Both the position numbers and the translations under genes were made by a program. A DNA stretch of 64,000 nucleotides. Source: Conus ventricosus (Eukaryota > Mollusca > Gastropoda > Neogastropoda > Conidae). The notes beneath the pieces are model-generated. The model did no database searches. It saw only the letters and a list, made by a program, of their open reading frames with translations, and had not been told where the DNA came from. The stretch is taken from contig CM031595.1 in the NCBI GenBank assembly GCA_018398815.1, forward strand, positions 45,373,521 through 45,437,520, given 5' to 3'. Shown in pieces: positions 22,794 to 35,586 of this stretch (position 1 is its first letter; every line of letters begins with the position of its first letter).

Positions 22794-23358
22794 CTGTAAC
22801 AAATGCATTTAAGTTTAGAGATTTCTATCAGCATCATCATTATCACCATGAACATGAACATAAAGATAGTTCAGCAACCAATCTCAAAATCTTAAAGCAT
22901 ATTGTGATTAGCATGATACTAAGAACAGTATCAAATCAAACTACCCCCGACCATGCTCCCACTCAGTAAGCACTGAAAGCCCACTACATAAAACTGAAGG
23001 GACATGACATATAAAACAAATAGTGAAAGGAAAGAGACAGCAGAATCAGACAGACATAGGTTATGAACCATAGACTATCTTGTCCTTAAACCCTCTCTGT
23101 TAAAGTATGATATGACTTTTAACAAAATTAAGCAACTGTCTTGTCACCTCAGAGAACATGCACAATCTGGGCAAAAGATAATGTGGAGTCTTAATGGAAA
23201 GGTTTTAAAAACTCTATAATGTGACATTACAAAGCATACAGACCAGGCAAGGTCTTGCCATTCAAACAAATATCCCACTCAAAAATGTACAGGAAGAGGA
23301 TGAAAATTACATACCCAATGAAAGATGGTGCAACAAAAAATTGCATCAGATCTCCTAC

Positions 23359-23374
23359 CTCCCTCATCAGACAT
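23359..23374 (-). other. Possible alternative first coding exon for EVG1
   Basis: A minus-strand ATG at 23374 gives MSDEG and reaches a GT donor (23357-23358) in phase 1, which would join exon 2 in frame as MSDEG-E-MMKES. It is only five codons, so chance is likely; the exon at 27903-27996 fits the family better. Confidence 0.2.
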
Positions 23375-23389
23375 GGTCTTCAAACTGAC

Positions 23390-24115
23390 TGCAAATGAAT
23401 AACTTCATCACTACCATTAATATTGGCTGGCTCCAATTGTTGTCATAGAGCTACTGGCCACCAAGTAACACTCTTTCAATTGATGTCACAATTTCGTTAA
23501 CAAACTGTCTTTGGCCAGAAGACTTCACAAAATGAATGGCCAATGGACTTTGATACTATGGTGCAGGGTTCCCATTTATCAGTAATTACCAGTATTTTAC
23601 CACTTCAATTGAAAAAAAAGTAAAAAGATTAGTCACTGGCAGTGCATATGATTTAATTTTCATTTGACCTGGAGCTGGCAGTAAGAAAGTGGACCACTGC
23701 ATTTGCTGTACTTGGTCAAAACTTAGATATCTGTCTCTCTTGGGCATGGTTGATGCCAATGAAGGAAGCATAAAATACAATGACGGAAGCATAAAATACA
23801 GATTAAAACAAGTTTACAATCTTTTCCCACAGCAATAAATTTTATAGGACTCAAGCTTTCATACAAGGCTTCTTCAGCAAATATACTGTGAAGGAAACTC
23901 ATCTGTACTTGCTGCCAACATGACTACACTAAGCTTTTGCAAAAAGGCTTGTTCACCTGACAACAGACTGAAAAAGAACAAGAAAAAATTATGAAAATGC
24001 ACATATAAATCCACATCAGACAAGGTTTCATACATATATGCAATATATCAAAGTACACAAACATCCACCCACCCTCTCTTGCCTGCCTTCCTCATCCCCC
24101 ACCCCTCTCTCTTTA

Positions 24116-24146
<31 letters not shown>

Positions 24147-25200
24147 TGTGTGTGTGTGTGTGTGTGTGTATCTGTGACAGTGACAAAAGGTCGTGCAAAA
24201 AATGGGACTCGGGTCATAGAATTTCAAAACTGGAAACAGGTGAAAATTTCTGCAATTCTTGAAAGTTACACCTTTCACATGCATGAAAACAGAATGAAAA
24301 AGATAACTTGTATTATACTTTTTCTGATGACATGAAAAATATCAGATCACCCAGTGATAAGTCAGTTGTGTTGCTGGACATGAAAAATGTCTGCAACAGT
24401 ACAGTAATGCCAGACCAAGGTTGTGAAACTGGGGCTTTCTGGAATGCTGGATGATATTACTAAGATGATGTTTAAAGTCACAGTTCTGTCAGTTTGTAAG
24501 TGGAGAATGAGGTAGAGTTTTCATGTCCGTCATCACGACTGACACCAGCTCCTGTTTGTACATTATGGTGTATTATGTAAACATCCACTACAGCTGCTAA
24601 GAAACATAAACAACAAGTCAGCCTGCTCATTTCAAAGAAAAATAAGCATGCACAAATAGTCGGTGTATCTTTTGTTCATTTAATTCTTGAAACAATGGAC
24701 AAGGGTCAGTTGTAACACTTTTCTGTATGGACATAAAAAGAATAGTGGATCTTTTTTTTTTTTTTTACAACAGTAAGCATAAATGCAATAAAAACATGAA
24801 TAAGATCAGTTTCAAAAGCAAACAGGATGGTCAGGCCATACTTAGTTATTCATTTTTAAGTCAATCAAATATGAAAAATAGAAGGGAGAATCCCTTATAC
24901 AGGTGCTTTGGTATAATGAGCCACTGCAGTCCACATGTTTGCGGAAAACCATAAGTGCTCACTGGAACAACTTGATTTTGAATTTTAAACAGATCAGTCC
25001 ATAAACAATCAAGAAAGCTTTGCACAATGCTACAGTCTGACTGACACTGACACAAAAGTTTACAAGGTTTACAAAGCAAGTTGGAAAAGACAGCTTCACT
25101 GGAACGGTATCGTGTAATGTACATATATGTAGTCAAATATATCATTCAGCATAATAAATCGTTATTTTTTTCGTTTTAATCTTTAAACGCTACAGATCAC
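23390..25200. other. EVG1 intron 1, no recognised feature except microsatellites
   Basis: AT-rich intron sequence. It contains a (GT)n tract at 24119-24172 interrupted by one TTG. No exon or transposon identified. Confidence 0.4.
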
Positions 25201-25218
25201 CAGTTAGGCCATATTTAT

Positions 25219-25386
25219 GTTTCTTTCTGCTTTCTCCTTGTAACATTTAATTCTCTTCCCATCCCCCTTTGCAGATTCTTTCCATTTCTTTTATTACACT
25301 TTTGTTTCTTTCCTGCTTTCTCCTTATAACATTTAATTCTCTTTTCATCCCCCTTTGCGGATTCTCTCCATTTCTTTTATTACACT
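25219..25386. repeat. Two-copy tandem duplication, about 84 bp per unit
   Basis: Units 25219-25303 and 25304-25386 both run from GTTTCTTTC, through TAACATTTAATTCTCTT and CATCCCCCTTTGC, to TTATTACACT with scattered substitutions. They are followed directly by the (CT)n tract. Confidence 0.85.
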
Positions 25387-25389
25387 AGG

Positions 25390-25672
<283 letters not shown>

Positions 25673-25679
25673 TGGTGGG

Positions 25680-27650
25680 GTGGGAGTGGCTTATGGATGG
25701 ACTGAAATATTACTCCAGGAGTTTCAGTTGAATGAGATATTAAAAGAAAGATAACGATAATGATAACAACACAGAATGCCTTGAATCTGATTTCAAATTA
25801 AAACTGTGTTTTTTACACTTGATCAGTCATTCTAACAGTAATAGCAGTTAACTTATATCGAACTCTTGCGTTTCATTCAACTTTATGCATTATATGATAC
25901 ATCTGTTATGAAATGATAAATTTTGTACAACACAATGCTAGAACTTTAGGAAAATATTCACAACTGACCGTGAGTTTACAATATTGAAGTAACTGACCAT
26001 TGAGACGCCCCCTCTATCACGGCGTCATAAAGCATAAGTATAACCAAATCTAATTTGTATCGCTTGTGATCGGTTTTACTTTCTTACACGTAAAACGTAA
26101 GTGTCAGATGTATTTCTGGCATTTCCTCGGTGGGACAGTAGTAACAGCGGAATTGACGGAAATTCAAATGAAGTGATGGGAAACGAAGCCACCTACGTAA
26201 CGGTTGGCACTTTCGTGTTCAGCAGTGTTTCACACATATCTTAAAGGCAGTTAGCGTTCACCACGAGTCCAATCAGAAATGTTTTTCATTATGTTTTGCT
26301 CATGTGTGATTTTAAGAGTCAGTTGTGTCGAGGTAAACATTGGTGGACATGAATAAACGTTTACTGATTCTTCACCTTTCTGACATCGTCTGCTCCTGGT
26401 TTCGTGTCCGTTGAAAACACGTGACCCAGCGAACGGATACAAATTGCAAATGGCTGAAACGAGCAGTGCGGTATATTTTTATCCCCAAAAGGTCGGTGAT
26501 GTCGATCGGACATGAACCCAGTGCACGGTAAATTTGTTCTGTTTTTGAAAAATATGCTGACCAAACCGCTAAATCAGTGGATTTACTGTGTCAATGACAC
26601 ACCTCGGTTTGAAGAATACGAAACGTTGGATCGGACCCGGTAAAACAGAAAGCATAGTGAGATGATAAAAGGGCATGTCTCCAGGACATGACGAACCACA
26701 TCCGACCCAGTATTCTTTGGATTAGACTCAGACTTCACTAAAGCGCAAGTGAATGTGGTTTAAGAACAAAAACGTTGACGAAAATTTAGTTTTTATCATT
26801 TCATGTGTTCAAGTTTTCTTTACGATTCTGCCAAGGCTGTAGGGACATGTTGTTTGCGGTATATCGGGCGGATGTCCCATTTCAGCATGGCCGATTTCGG
26901 CTGCTTTTTTTCAAATAAAAATCAGTTTTATCGACACGATCCAGTACATCTCCTTGATATGGTGGCAATTATCTCTTTAAATAACAAGCAACAAAAATAC
27001 ACCCAAACAAATGGGGGAAAAATGCTTTGGATAGTTTATTTCTCCAATCAAACACACAAGGGTATGCCACCATGACGTTTGTCACTGTCACATCTACATC
27101 TATATATGCTAAACAGATAAGAGTGCATTAAGAGATTAGGAAGGCAAGCAAACCTGCACACTGTAATATGCTGAATCAGAACTGGTACAACAAATCATCA
27201 CCAAAGTGACTTGACAGCCACAAGACAACCTAAAGTTAATTGCCTTCTGATGACTGCCTGTGCTGGCGCTACAATGGGACAAATGTGGATGTGGCTGTAT
27301 ATATGGGGAGGCGCCGGAATGAGCAGTGTGGGAGTAATAATACTCAGATGGATTGGAAGTTGAGGCCACAAAAAAAGCAGACAGAAACCAAAAAAGTCAG
27401 TATTTATAGGAATGAAAAATGACATAGTTTGTTTAAGTATATGGTAAGGTGAGTAATATTCACATTTCTTCCAGTCAATTCTCAAAATTAATCCAAAACA
27501 AAAATGCCTTGCCATAAACCAGGTAACCTAATTATTCTATATTCTGCAGTTGAGGATTGGGAACATGTGGGTAATCATTGTTATAACTATTAGTTCAAGA
27601 ACAATCTTCAAAATCAAGTTTGTTCGTTTGTCTGCTTGTTTTTCTATCTT
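25680..27650. other. EVG1 intron 1, unassigned
   Basis: No exon or known repeat recognised. The stretch 26000-26800 is less AT-rich and contains CpG dinucleotides, resembling a distal promoter or UTR, but nothing definite supports a gene. Confidence 0.3.
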
Positions 27651-27655
27651 TCAAG

Positions 27656-27755
27656 ATGGCCAAGGAGGGAAGACAGCGTGGACATCTGACCAAAATCTGT
27701 CATATGACTGGTCGTCAGAAGGGTGATGTCATTACCGATGAGGAGAAAAATGACG
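27656..27755 (+). other. Candidate plus-strand first coding exon or LINE fragment
   Basis: After a pyrimidine-rich tract and CAAG, an ATG at 27656 opens 33 codons (MAKEGRQRGHLTKICHMTGR, then GDVITDEEKND) ending at a GT donor (G|GTAAAA). It is antisense within EVG1 intron 1. The sequence vaguely recalls the spacer before the RT domain of some LINEs (hydrophilic, DVITDEE), so a transposon scrap is an equally good reading. Confidence 0.25.
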
Positions 27756-27902
27756 GTAAAACACGGCTGTGTGTCTGCATGACAATCTAAAGCAAACAAA
27801 ATCAGACGATTTCCCGACAGTGAGACCCACTCAGTACAAACGCTAAGGTATATAAGCTCATATTTTGTACATAAAATAACAAAGAATAGAACAATCAAAC
27901 AC

Positions 27903-27996
27903 CTTTGAGAAGATCATGAGTTTGTTTGCTGTATTGGGCTTGTGGAGCGCTCCAAAAACCGCCTTGTGGAACATTCTTGCCTCCTGGTGCAGCCAT
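27903..27996 (-). CDS. EVG1: EVG1-like (UPF0193) exon 1 with the initiator ATG
   Basis: 94 nt from ATG at 27996 to the donor AAAG|GTGTTT: MAAPGGKNVPQGGFWSAPQA, then QYSKQTHDLLK. The family N-terminus as I know it has a short glycine-rich start, GFW..P, then YSK.T..L and KESKLTNF, so this ATG is preferred over one at 23374. With the seven exons (94, 63, 96+1, 86, 135, 101 and 120 nt) the protein is about 231 residues, close to the roughly 217 of human EVG1 (C22orf23). The function of the family is unassigned. The gene spans 12.4 kb. No TATA box was seen. Confidence 0.9.
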
Positions 27997-28481
27997 TTTG
28001 ACGCTTGTTTTTGGCTGCTAAGAGCGTCACTTCCGGCACAGAAACATTCACAGGTGCCAAACATTGTACTTTTTTCCACTCTTCCTTCACTTCTTTCTTT
28101 TTTCTTCTCCTCCGTTGCTGTACGTGGCTACATTCAACATCCTGTTGTTTTATTTTCCACACAATTTCCGTCACACCAATCATTATTTTTCCCCGGGTCA
28201 CCCTCCCCACACCTCCCCACACCTCCCCCTCCCTCCTCTTCTCCACAAATACAGAGAAATGGGATTCGTAGCCAATATGATTTAATCTCTCCAACTCTCC
28301 CCTTTTACTCATCTTGATTGCTGTGTGGTCAATGTGTGTGCATGTTTAAAGTGTTTACGCGCTTCCCTTCAGTGTTCGAGTCTGCGGATGTCTGAAATTT
28401 TGGTTCCAATCCCGCAAGCGCGACGACCTCATTTTTGGTTCCATAACTGCCGGCCGCGCGACAAACATAGCACAACCGCCC

Positions 28482-28900
<419 letters not shown>

Positions 28901-29104
28901 ATGACTTATCGTGAGCACACACAGACAAATGAACTGTAGCACACTCGGGTCTTTATCTTACAGTCGGGCAGTAGGCCGTTGTGCAGTAGTAGTAGTAGTA
29001 GTAGTAGTAGTAGGGACGGCGTTTTGATTACGCCTAGACCGCGAGGTCTAATATTTGTCCCCTCCTGGTTTGGTTCTGGTTATTTTTATCTAGATTGGAC
29101 GTAC

Positions 29105-31985
29105 CTAATGGGGTTTGTACTCGTCATAGCCATAAAATAGTTCTAGCTGGGGCAGTTTGTCGATCAGGTTCTTGAACTCATTCACAGATTTTGCAAATTT
29201 AACTGATGAAGGTAATGCATTCCATGGGTTAACAACTCTAAAAGAAAATGAGAATTTGCGCTTGTTAGTTCTGGCATGCATTACAAAGAGTTTTCCTGCA
29301 GAGTTCCTCGTAACATTCACAGGTGCATAGGAAAACAAGGAGTGCAAGTCAATATCATCATATCCGTGGAAAATTTTAAATATCTGTATGAGATCACCTC
29401 GTAGTCGTCTACCCTTTAGTGAATGTAGGTTCAAAAATTTTAATCGATCATAGTAGTTCATTTCTTTGCATTCCTTCAGCAGTCTGGTTGCATGCCTCTG
29501 AACTCTTTCGATCAGGATGGATTGCCTCTTTAGGTTTGCAGGACACCAGATAACATTTGCATATTCCAGATGCGGTCTCACAATGGACTTATATAATGTA
29601 GTGAAAGTATCTTTGTCTAAAAATGTGAAGGCTCTTTTTACCATTCCTAATACTTGGTTTGCCTTACCAACAATTCGGTTTATGTGCGGGTCAAAATCAA
29701 GGCTTTCATCAAACGTAACACCCAAATCCTTTTCTTCGTTACATCTTGTAATCTTTTGAACATTATTACCCAGCTTCATTTCATACTCATTTACAGGATT
29801 TTTATTCCCCATATGTAGAACATGACACTTTGACACATTGAAAAATAAGCACCAGGTCTCTGACCACTCTTGTAATTTGTTGATATCATTTTGGATGGTG
29901 GAGTTTTCCCTTGCAGTGTTCATTATTTTGGTATCGTCAGCGAAGATGTGGCACATACTCTGCAATGTAGAGGGCATATCGTTTATGAAAACAGTAAAGA
30001 GAATGGGACCTAATATGCTACCCTGGGGTATACCACTCAGTACATCTGCTTTTTCGGACTTAGCATCACCTACCCTCACTCTCTGTGTGCGTCCTTTAAG
30101 GAAACTGCTAGTCCATTTCAAAATGGAACCACATACACCGTAAGCAGCGAGTTTGGTAAGTAACCTTTCGTGTGGGACTGAGTCAAAAGCTTTTTTAAAG
30201 TCAAGATAAATGATATCTACAGGTTCCCCTTCATCCAAATAAAATGTAAGCCTTTCCATAACTTGTAATAACTGCGTCACACATGACCTTTTCTTCCTAA
30301 AACCGTGCTGGCAATCAGCATAGAGTCCATTATCAGTGAAATGTGAAACAATAGTATCTCTCACTAGGCTTTCTAATACTTTACATAATACACAGGTAAG
30401 TGAAACTGGGCGATAGTTTCCTGGATCTGATTTACCTCCCTTTTTAAATATTGCCGTCACCTCGGCCGTCTTCCAGTCCTCGGGTAAAATTCCAGTCTCG
30501 ATAGATGTGTTGAACAGAAGACAGAGAGGGCTGGCTATTTCATTGCACACTTCACGTAATACTCGTGGAGGAATAGCATCTGGACCCTGTGCTTTATCAG
30601 GTTTGAGCTCTTTCAGCTTCTGTTTTACCGCTTCGCTGGTAACCCTAGTGTCACTAACTGATATACCATGTGAATAAGAACATTCGCTTAGGTTAGGTAC
30701 ATTGCTCGCATCTTCACGAGTAAATACACTTGAAAAGAATTTATTCAAAACATCAGCCTTTTCAGCATCAGCTGTAGCCATGGAGCCATCTTCTTTTTTC
30801 AAAGTGCTGATACCAGTATTGCTTTTGAGCCTCTCCTGGATATATTTCCAAAATTTCTTGGGATTGGTTTTGCACTCTTTAGCAATTTCCTTTTCATACC
30901 CTTTTCTGTCTCTTTTTAGCATTTTTGTACACAGATTCCGCTCCTTTATGTAACTGAGATACTGTTGTCCAGATTTGGTTTTCAAATATCGTTTAAATAA
31001 TTTGTGCTTTTTCTTAATTATTCTCATTGTTTTCTTACTCATCCACATGGGTATCAACTTTTTCTTTTTGCATCTTTTCACCTTGGGTATGCATTTCTCC
31101 ATTCCCTCCCGGAGGACATTTTTGAATTTTTGCCACATGTCTTCTACCTCATTCTCAGGCAAAGATGACAAGTCTTTTTCTCTTAGAAACTCTCTCAATT
31201 TATTATAGTCACCCCTCTTAAGATTGTACACATACTTGCATTGTTCCTCATTCGATTCACAGTTCACATTCAACTCAAAAACTAAGACATCATGGTCACT
31301 GTTGCCAGTGGGTCTTGGTGTTCGACCTCTGAAATCAAGGCTTCATCATTAACTAGCACCCAGTCGTTCAGGGTTGGGTTCTGGTTTACTCGCCTCCTTG
31401 TGTACTGCTTCACCTGTTGGATGAGGAAAGCATCTTGTAGCCTCATTTTAATTTCCTCCCCTTTATCACCTGAGAAATTTCCATCCCATCTTACAAACGG
31501 AAAGTTGAAGTCACCCATGATGCATACTTTATCATACTTTAATATTAAATCTGACTCAAGCATGTCAAAAAGTCTCTTGTCATTATCCTCATCAGATGTG
31601 TTTGGGCTGCGATATAAACAACCAATAAGGACATTTCCATCGTTTTTTGTGCGGAATGTGCACCACACACTTTCACGGTATCCCAGAGTATCAAATTCCT
31701 CACATTCCCTAGCATTTAGTCTCTTATCAAGGTAAAGTGCTACTCCTCGATGGGGGGTTTTGTTCATAAACATATCATATTGGTCATTCAACAGGTAATC
31801 AGATAATGGTATGTTGGGGTCATTTTTTGAATGACCTCTGTCATTGCTATAATACATGGTTGGTCTAAAGCAATTCTACTGTTCAGTTCATCTTTTTTAT
31901 TAAGGATACCATAATCGCAATTTGAATAAAGGACTTTAAAATTACTCACCTTATTTTTCCTTTTTGATTTCCTTCTCTCTTTCAC
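29105..31985 (-). pseudogene. CR1-like ORF2: AP endonuclease plus reverse transcriptase, two frameshifts
   Basis: The N-terminus (from about 31985) reads NFKVLYSNCDYGILNKKDEL, then the endonuclease with GDFNFP (31499-31516) and SDHD (about 31286-31303). The RT follows in a 722-codon open frame (31273-29105): GPDAIPPRVLREV, FKKGGKSDPGNYRPVSLTCV, YLDFKKAFDSVPH, GIPQGSILGPILFTVFIND and the catalytic FADD at 29933-29944. The C-terminal domain has LGVTFDESL, RPHLEYANVIWCP and PWNALPSS. Two one-base breaks, near 31310 (before NSDHD) and near 31845 (before NDPNIPL), split the endonuclease; each is explained by one missing base. The endonuclease nicks target DNA and the RT primes on it. Confidence 0.92.
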
Positions 31986-32072
31986 TCTCTCTTTCTTTCG
32001 CAGCTTTCTATTTACGCTTTGTCTTTGACTTCCATCTGCATTATTTACACTATGTACATATTGGCTATTGAG

Positions 32073-33189
32073 TCATTGCCTCCGGTTCCCCTCCTCGGCA
32101 GAGCCGAGTGGGGGAGTCCCACCAGTTGCCCCAAGCAGGTTCTCATCTCCGTCATCATCCAAATCATCATCTTGTGTTTGTTTCCTTGACTTTTCCCTGT
32201 TTTCCTTACCCTGTGTATCCGACACCGCTCTGAGCAGGTTCACATTTTCATCGTCATCGGAATCATTCGCTTGTCTTAGGGCTGGGTGTTTGCGTTTTGG
32301 ATCCAATTTGTTTTCCTTCTTCTGCTTCAGTATCACAATCCGTCCATTTCTAATGGCAAGATTTTCTTCTCTCGTCTGCTTTTCTTCTCTTCAGCTCCTC
32401 TCTCAATTTCCTTCCTTCCTCTCTCTGCTTAACAGTGGTGTCTTGATTAATGAATATCTTGTCCTCATGGCGCACATTTGCATTCAACTTTCTTGCTGTT
32501 TTCAAGATTTCTCTTTTCTTTTCCTCAGTTGTCATTGTGATTTTCAGGAGCCTCGGCTTATCGCCATTCTTCTTCTCCCCTAAGCGGATGGGGTCTTGTA
32601 TGTCATCTCGGTCTAACTCAACCACTTGACCTATCAGTTCCCTCACTGCTCTCAAATCATCCATTTTTCTGTCTCTGACTTCAGCTTTAGTACTCTCTTT
32701 CAGATTGACCACGATTAGATTTTTCTTGCGTTTATCAATTTTTTTCTGCTCATTCATCGCCTCTGCTATTTTACGATCAACGACTTCTTCTATCTTTTCC
32801 TCTATTTTTGGCCCAATGATCTCGTGGAAGTGTCTTTCCATTTCATCCATTCGACTAGTCATTTGCTTTACCATTGGTAATAGCTCCATGAGCTGATCAA
32901 GTTTTGCTTCATCTCTTGTCACTGGTTTGCCTCCCTCACTTACACAGGGGGTGCAGACCCAATTCTTGTTAGTGCTTCTGGCAAACTCATCATGTTCATC
33001 ATCGCTCAGTTTTGCACACTTTTGGTGAGCCCATTTTTTACATCCATAGCACTGAATTGACTTTGTTGTCATGCGATCATCTTCTGTAGGGGCACTACAA
33101 ACAAGGCAAGGCCATGTCATGTAAATTACAGATGTACTGCAGTCAGTTGAGCCGAGAACTCTTACTATTGAAGAGTCCTCTAGCGGCAA
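32073..33189 (-). pseudogene. CR1-like ORF1: PHD finger, coiled coil and RRM-like nucleic-acid-binding protein, one frameshift
   Basis: From about residue 24 the 279-codon frame (33189-32350) gives CLVC, then C..CKKWAHQKC and NWVCTPC: a C4HC3 PHD finger. A heptad-like segment (MDEMERHFHEIIGPKIEEKI) follows, then NLIVVNLKES and a basic region ending KRRKADERRK, resembling the RRM and C-terminal domain of L1-type ORF1 proteins. A frame change near 32370 continues it as ENLAIRNGRIVILKQKK, then an acidic tail to 32073. ORF1 proteins coat element RNA as chaperones; the PHD finger suggests chromatin binding. Confidence 0.85.
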
Positions 33190-33680
33190 TTTCTTTTCTG
33201 ATTTATTTGTTTTCTATTACCTCCAAGTCCGTTGGTTTGTTTATGTGTATGGAAACAAACTCACAAAAATCATGGGACCTATCTAACTAAATTTTGCCGA
33301 GAAGAGCAATGTAGCCCAAGGATGAACCCACTGAATTTCACTGCAGATCTATAGTGCGGATCTGGATCAAAGGGCGGATCCAGGTTTTGTCAACAAAACT
33401 GTCACAATCTATTATTATGCCGAAAGTCTGAAACGTATTTTAACAAAGCACAGTGAGAAAATGGGAAGTGACGCTACGACGAATCTTTAAATGCGCGTGA
33501 CTGATGCTGAGCCATTGTTAGCGATTTTCCACTGAATGTGTACACAATGAAGTTACTGTGATAACATTGATTGATAACTGTCGGCGAACTTACATTTTTT
33601 TTCTTTTTGTGTGTGTGTGTGTGTGTGTATGTCTGATTAACAAACAAACAAGCAAACTTCTTTTTCTTCTTCTTTTTCGT
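33190..33680. other. Unassigned sequence with a short (GT)n tract
   Basis: Probably includes the 5' UTR of the CR1-like element. (GT)n at 33608-33628. No coding feature seen. Confidence 0.4.
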
Positions 33681-33684
33681 TCAC

Positions 33685-33905
33685 TCAGACAGGAACCCCA
33701 GAGGTATTGACGAAGGCTGCTGTACGGCGGAGGCGCTCCAGTGATCCGTAAAGCTTTTCCCTCATCGGTGTGTTGGCAGGCCAGGTCTCTGCCCTTAGTT
33801 TTTCATGTGTGGGACAGTCCTACGGGAAGTGTTCCACTGTCATTGGGGCTGTACCGCTTGGGCAGCTTGAAGACTCGCCAATGTGGAATTTTGTGAACAT
33901 GTGAT
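33685..33905 (-). pseudogene. C-terminal tail of an RNase H-type LINE, fragment
   Basis: The minus strand reads CPSGTAPMTVEHFP, a stop, then DCPTHEKLRAETWPANTPMR, then YGSLERLRRTAAFVNTSGVP. This matches the CPxCG...QTVEHxLxDCP...R...WP end of LINE polyproteins that carry RNase H domains. One nonsense codon interrupts it and the catalytic domains are absent. Confidence 0.65.
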
Positions 33906-34170
33906 GCCTTTGCAAACAAGCAAACAAATCCACCACCACCACCACCAGCAACAATAACAACAACAACATGAAAAAGTGTATGAAAAGTAAGCCTTCAGTC
34001 CATACAAGCCATTACTCCCCTGGCAGCACTTCATGAGTTCTGTTTCACACAGGAACAGACTCAAAGGGCGGGTTCAAGAATAGGTCGACCCAAATTAATG
34101 GAAAAGAAATTGGTTCAACCTGAGCCCAATGTCTGCGCTAACCAAAGTGCCCTTCTCGGTCATTTATTCA

Positions 34171-34171
<1 letters not shown>

Positions 34172-34234
<63 letters not shown>

Positions 34235-34252
34235 TTTCTCTCTCTCTCTTCT
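34172..34252. repeat. (CT)n microsatellite
   Basis: (CT)n with slips, followed by a T-rich pyrimidine stretch to about 34350. Confidence 0.95.
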
Positions 34253-34359
34253 CTGTTCTTTCCTTTTTTCTGTTTCTTTTTTCTCTTTTTGTGTTTATTT
34301 GTTTGTTTTTTTGTTTTTCCTTTTCCTATTTTCTCTTTGTCTGTTTGTTTGATTTGTGT

Positions 34360-35580
34360 TATTTTTCATTGCCTCATTGCATATCTTCGACATCAGATTG
34401 TCATGATGCAGCGTACCAGAGGACAGAGGTGTGATGCTGTTGCCGAGTCACTTTTGTGGTCTGCAATTGTGCCTGTTCCGATTCAGCTAGTAATACTCAG
34501 AACACCACACTCTTTGGTGACAATAAAAATTGTCACGGAGCCAATGTGGAATCGATGTCCGTCAGTCTGCAGAGGGCATCGCTACACCCATCCAGTAACT
34601 TTGGCCATTAATTTGTGTTGCCGGTGACTTTGACATGAACTCACTGCCGGCACTCACATGGAGAAAAAAAAAATTGACATGGAATCCACGCCAGTCACAT
34701 CTCAGATCACTCGATTAGACTTTAGTCGTTTTTTTTTTGTTTTTTTTTTTTGAAATGATGACCGATGAGGATAACGTAATTGATGCTGTGATCTAAGACT
34801 ACATAGAAAGGTTGGTATTCCACGCTACTTTTCGTAAAATATTTCAGAGGCAGCCAGGGCTGAGAGGTAGAGACATCTACAGTGTTGGTCAGGAAGTCTG
34901 AGCAATCACCCTTTTAAAGACGCATTCATTTAGTGGATGACAGTGGATTTGGTGGTTATCTGAGGCACTGAGGACTTAGTTCTTTTTTCCTGTTTACCTT
35001 GAATTTAACCCTCCTCCGCCTCTTTCTCTACTTGCCTATCTTCCATAGGGACCCCCCCATTTTCTGTGTCTAAAATGTTTTTTTACGGCACTTTGTGGTT
35101 GGTGCGTCCTTCTCGTCTATCTTGTTCGTTTTGTGTAGTCTTACGTGGGAGCTATATTTCTTCTGTGTATGAGCGGTTTTTTTCTTCCTTCCTTCCTTCC
35201 TTCTTTCTTTTTCATATATTTTTTCTCTCTCCTTTTTTTTCTTTTGCGAAAATCATTCATTTTTATTCGTCATTGCTTTGAATTGCTGTATTCGTCATTG
35301 TATGGTATGTGAATTGTTTGTCATCCTTTATATTTGGGGAAAAAAAGCTTAACAGAGTTTACAGTGTAAAAAATCCGGTTCGTTATCTCATCCTAAAAGA
35401 GAAACCTCTGACGGTGATAAGCTTTTCATTGAAGACGTCGCTATGGCAGTATTGTTGTTATTTCAGCTGTCTCGTGGCAGTCTATTTATTCTTACATTGT
35501 GGAAAATAGTTGTACTGTCGTGATTTTTGTGTTAATTTTATCATGTTTTCTTTTTCTTGTAACTGAATTTCTACTCTTGT
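34360..35580. other. Unassigned, T-rich
   Basis: Lies upstream of the gypsy-like Gag. A long terminal repeat and primer-binding site would be expected here, but I could not define either. Many T and CTTCC runs. Confidence 0.35.
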
Positions 35581-35586
35581 TTACCA

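Larger units (their letters stand above)
28986..33190 (-). mobile_element. CR1-like two-ORF non-LTR retrotransposon, nearly complete
   Basis: On the minus strand the order is ORF1 (33189 to about 32073), ORF2 (about 32000 to 29105), a short 3' UTR, and a (TAC)n tail at 28986-29013 (seen as TAG repeats on the plus strand). The layout of PHD-finger ORF1, then apurinic endonuclease plus RT, and a short tandem-repeat tail instead of poly(A) is typical of CR1-group elements. Frameshifts are few, so the insertion is relatively young or the breaks are consensus errors. The 5' end is not precisely located. Confidence 0.9.

Noticed and set aside
29517..31735. Plus-strand open frames of 76-147 codons across the CR1-like element
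   Set aside because: Shadows of the minus-strand RT and endonuclease frames.
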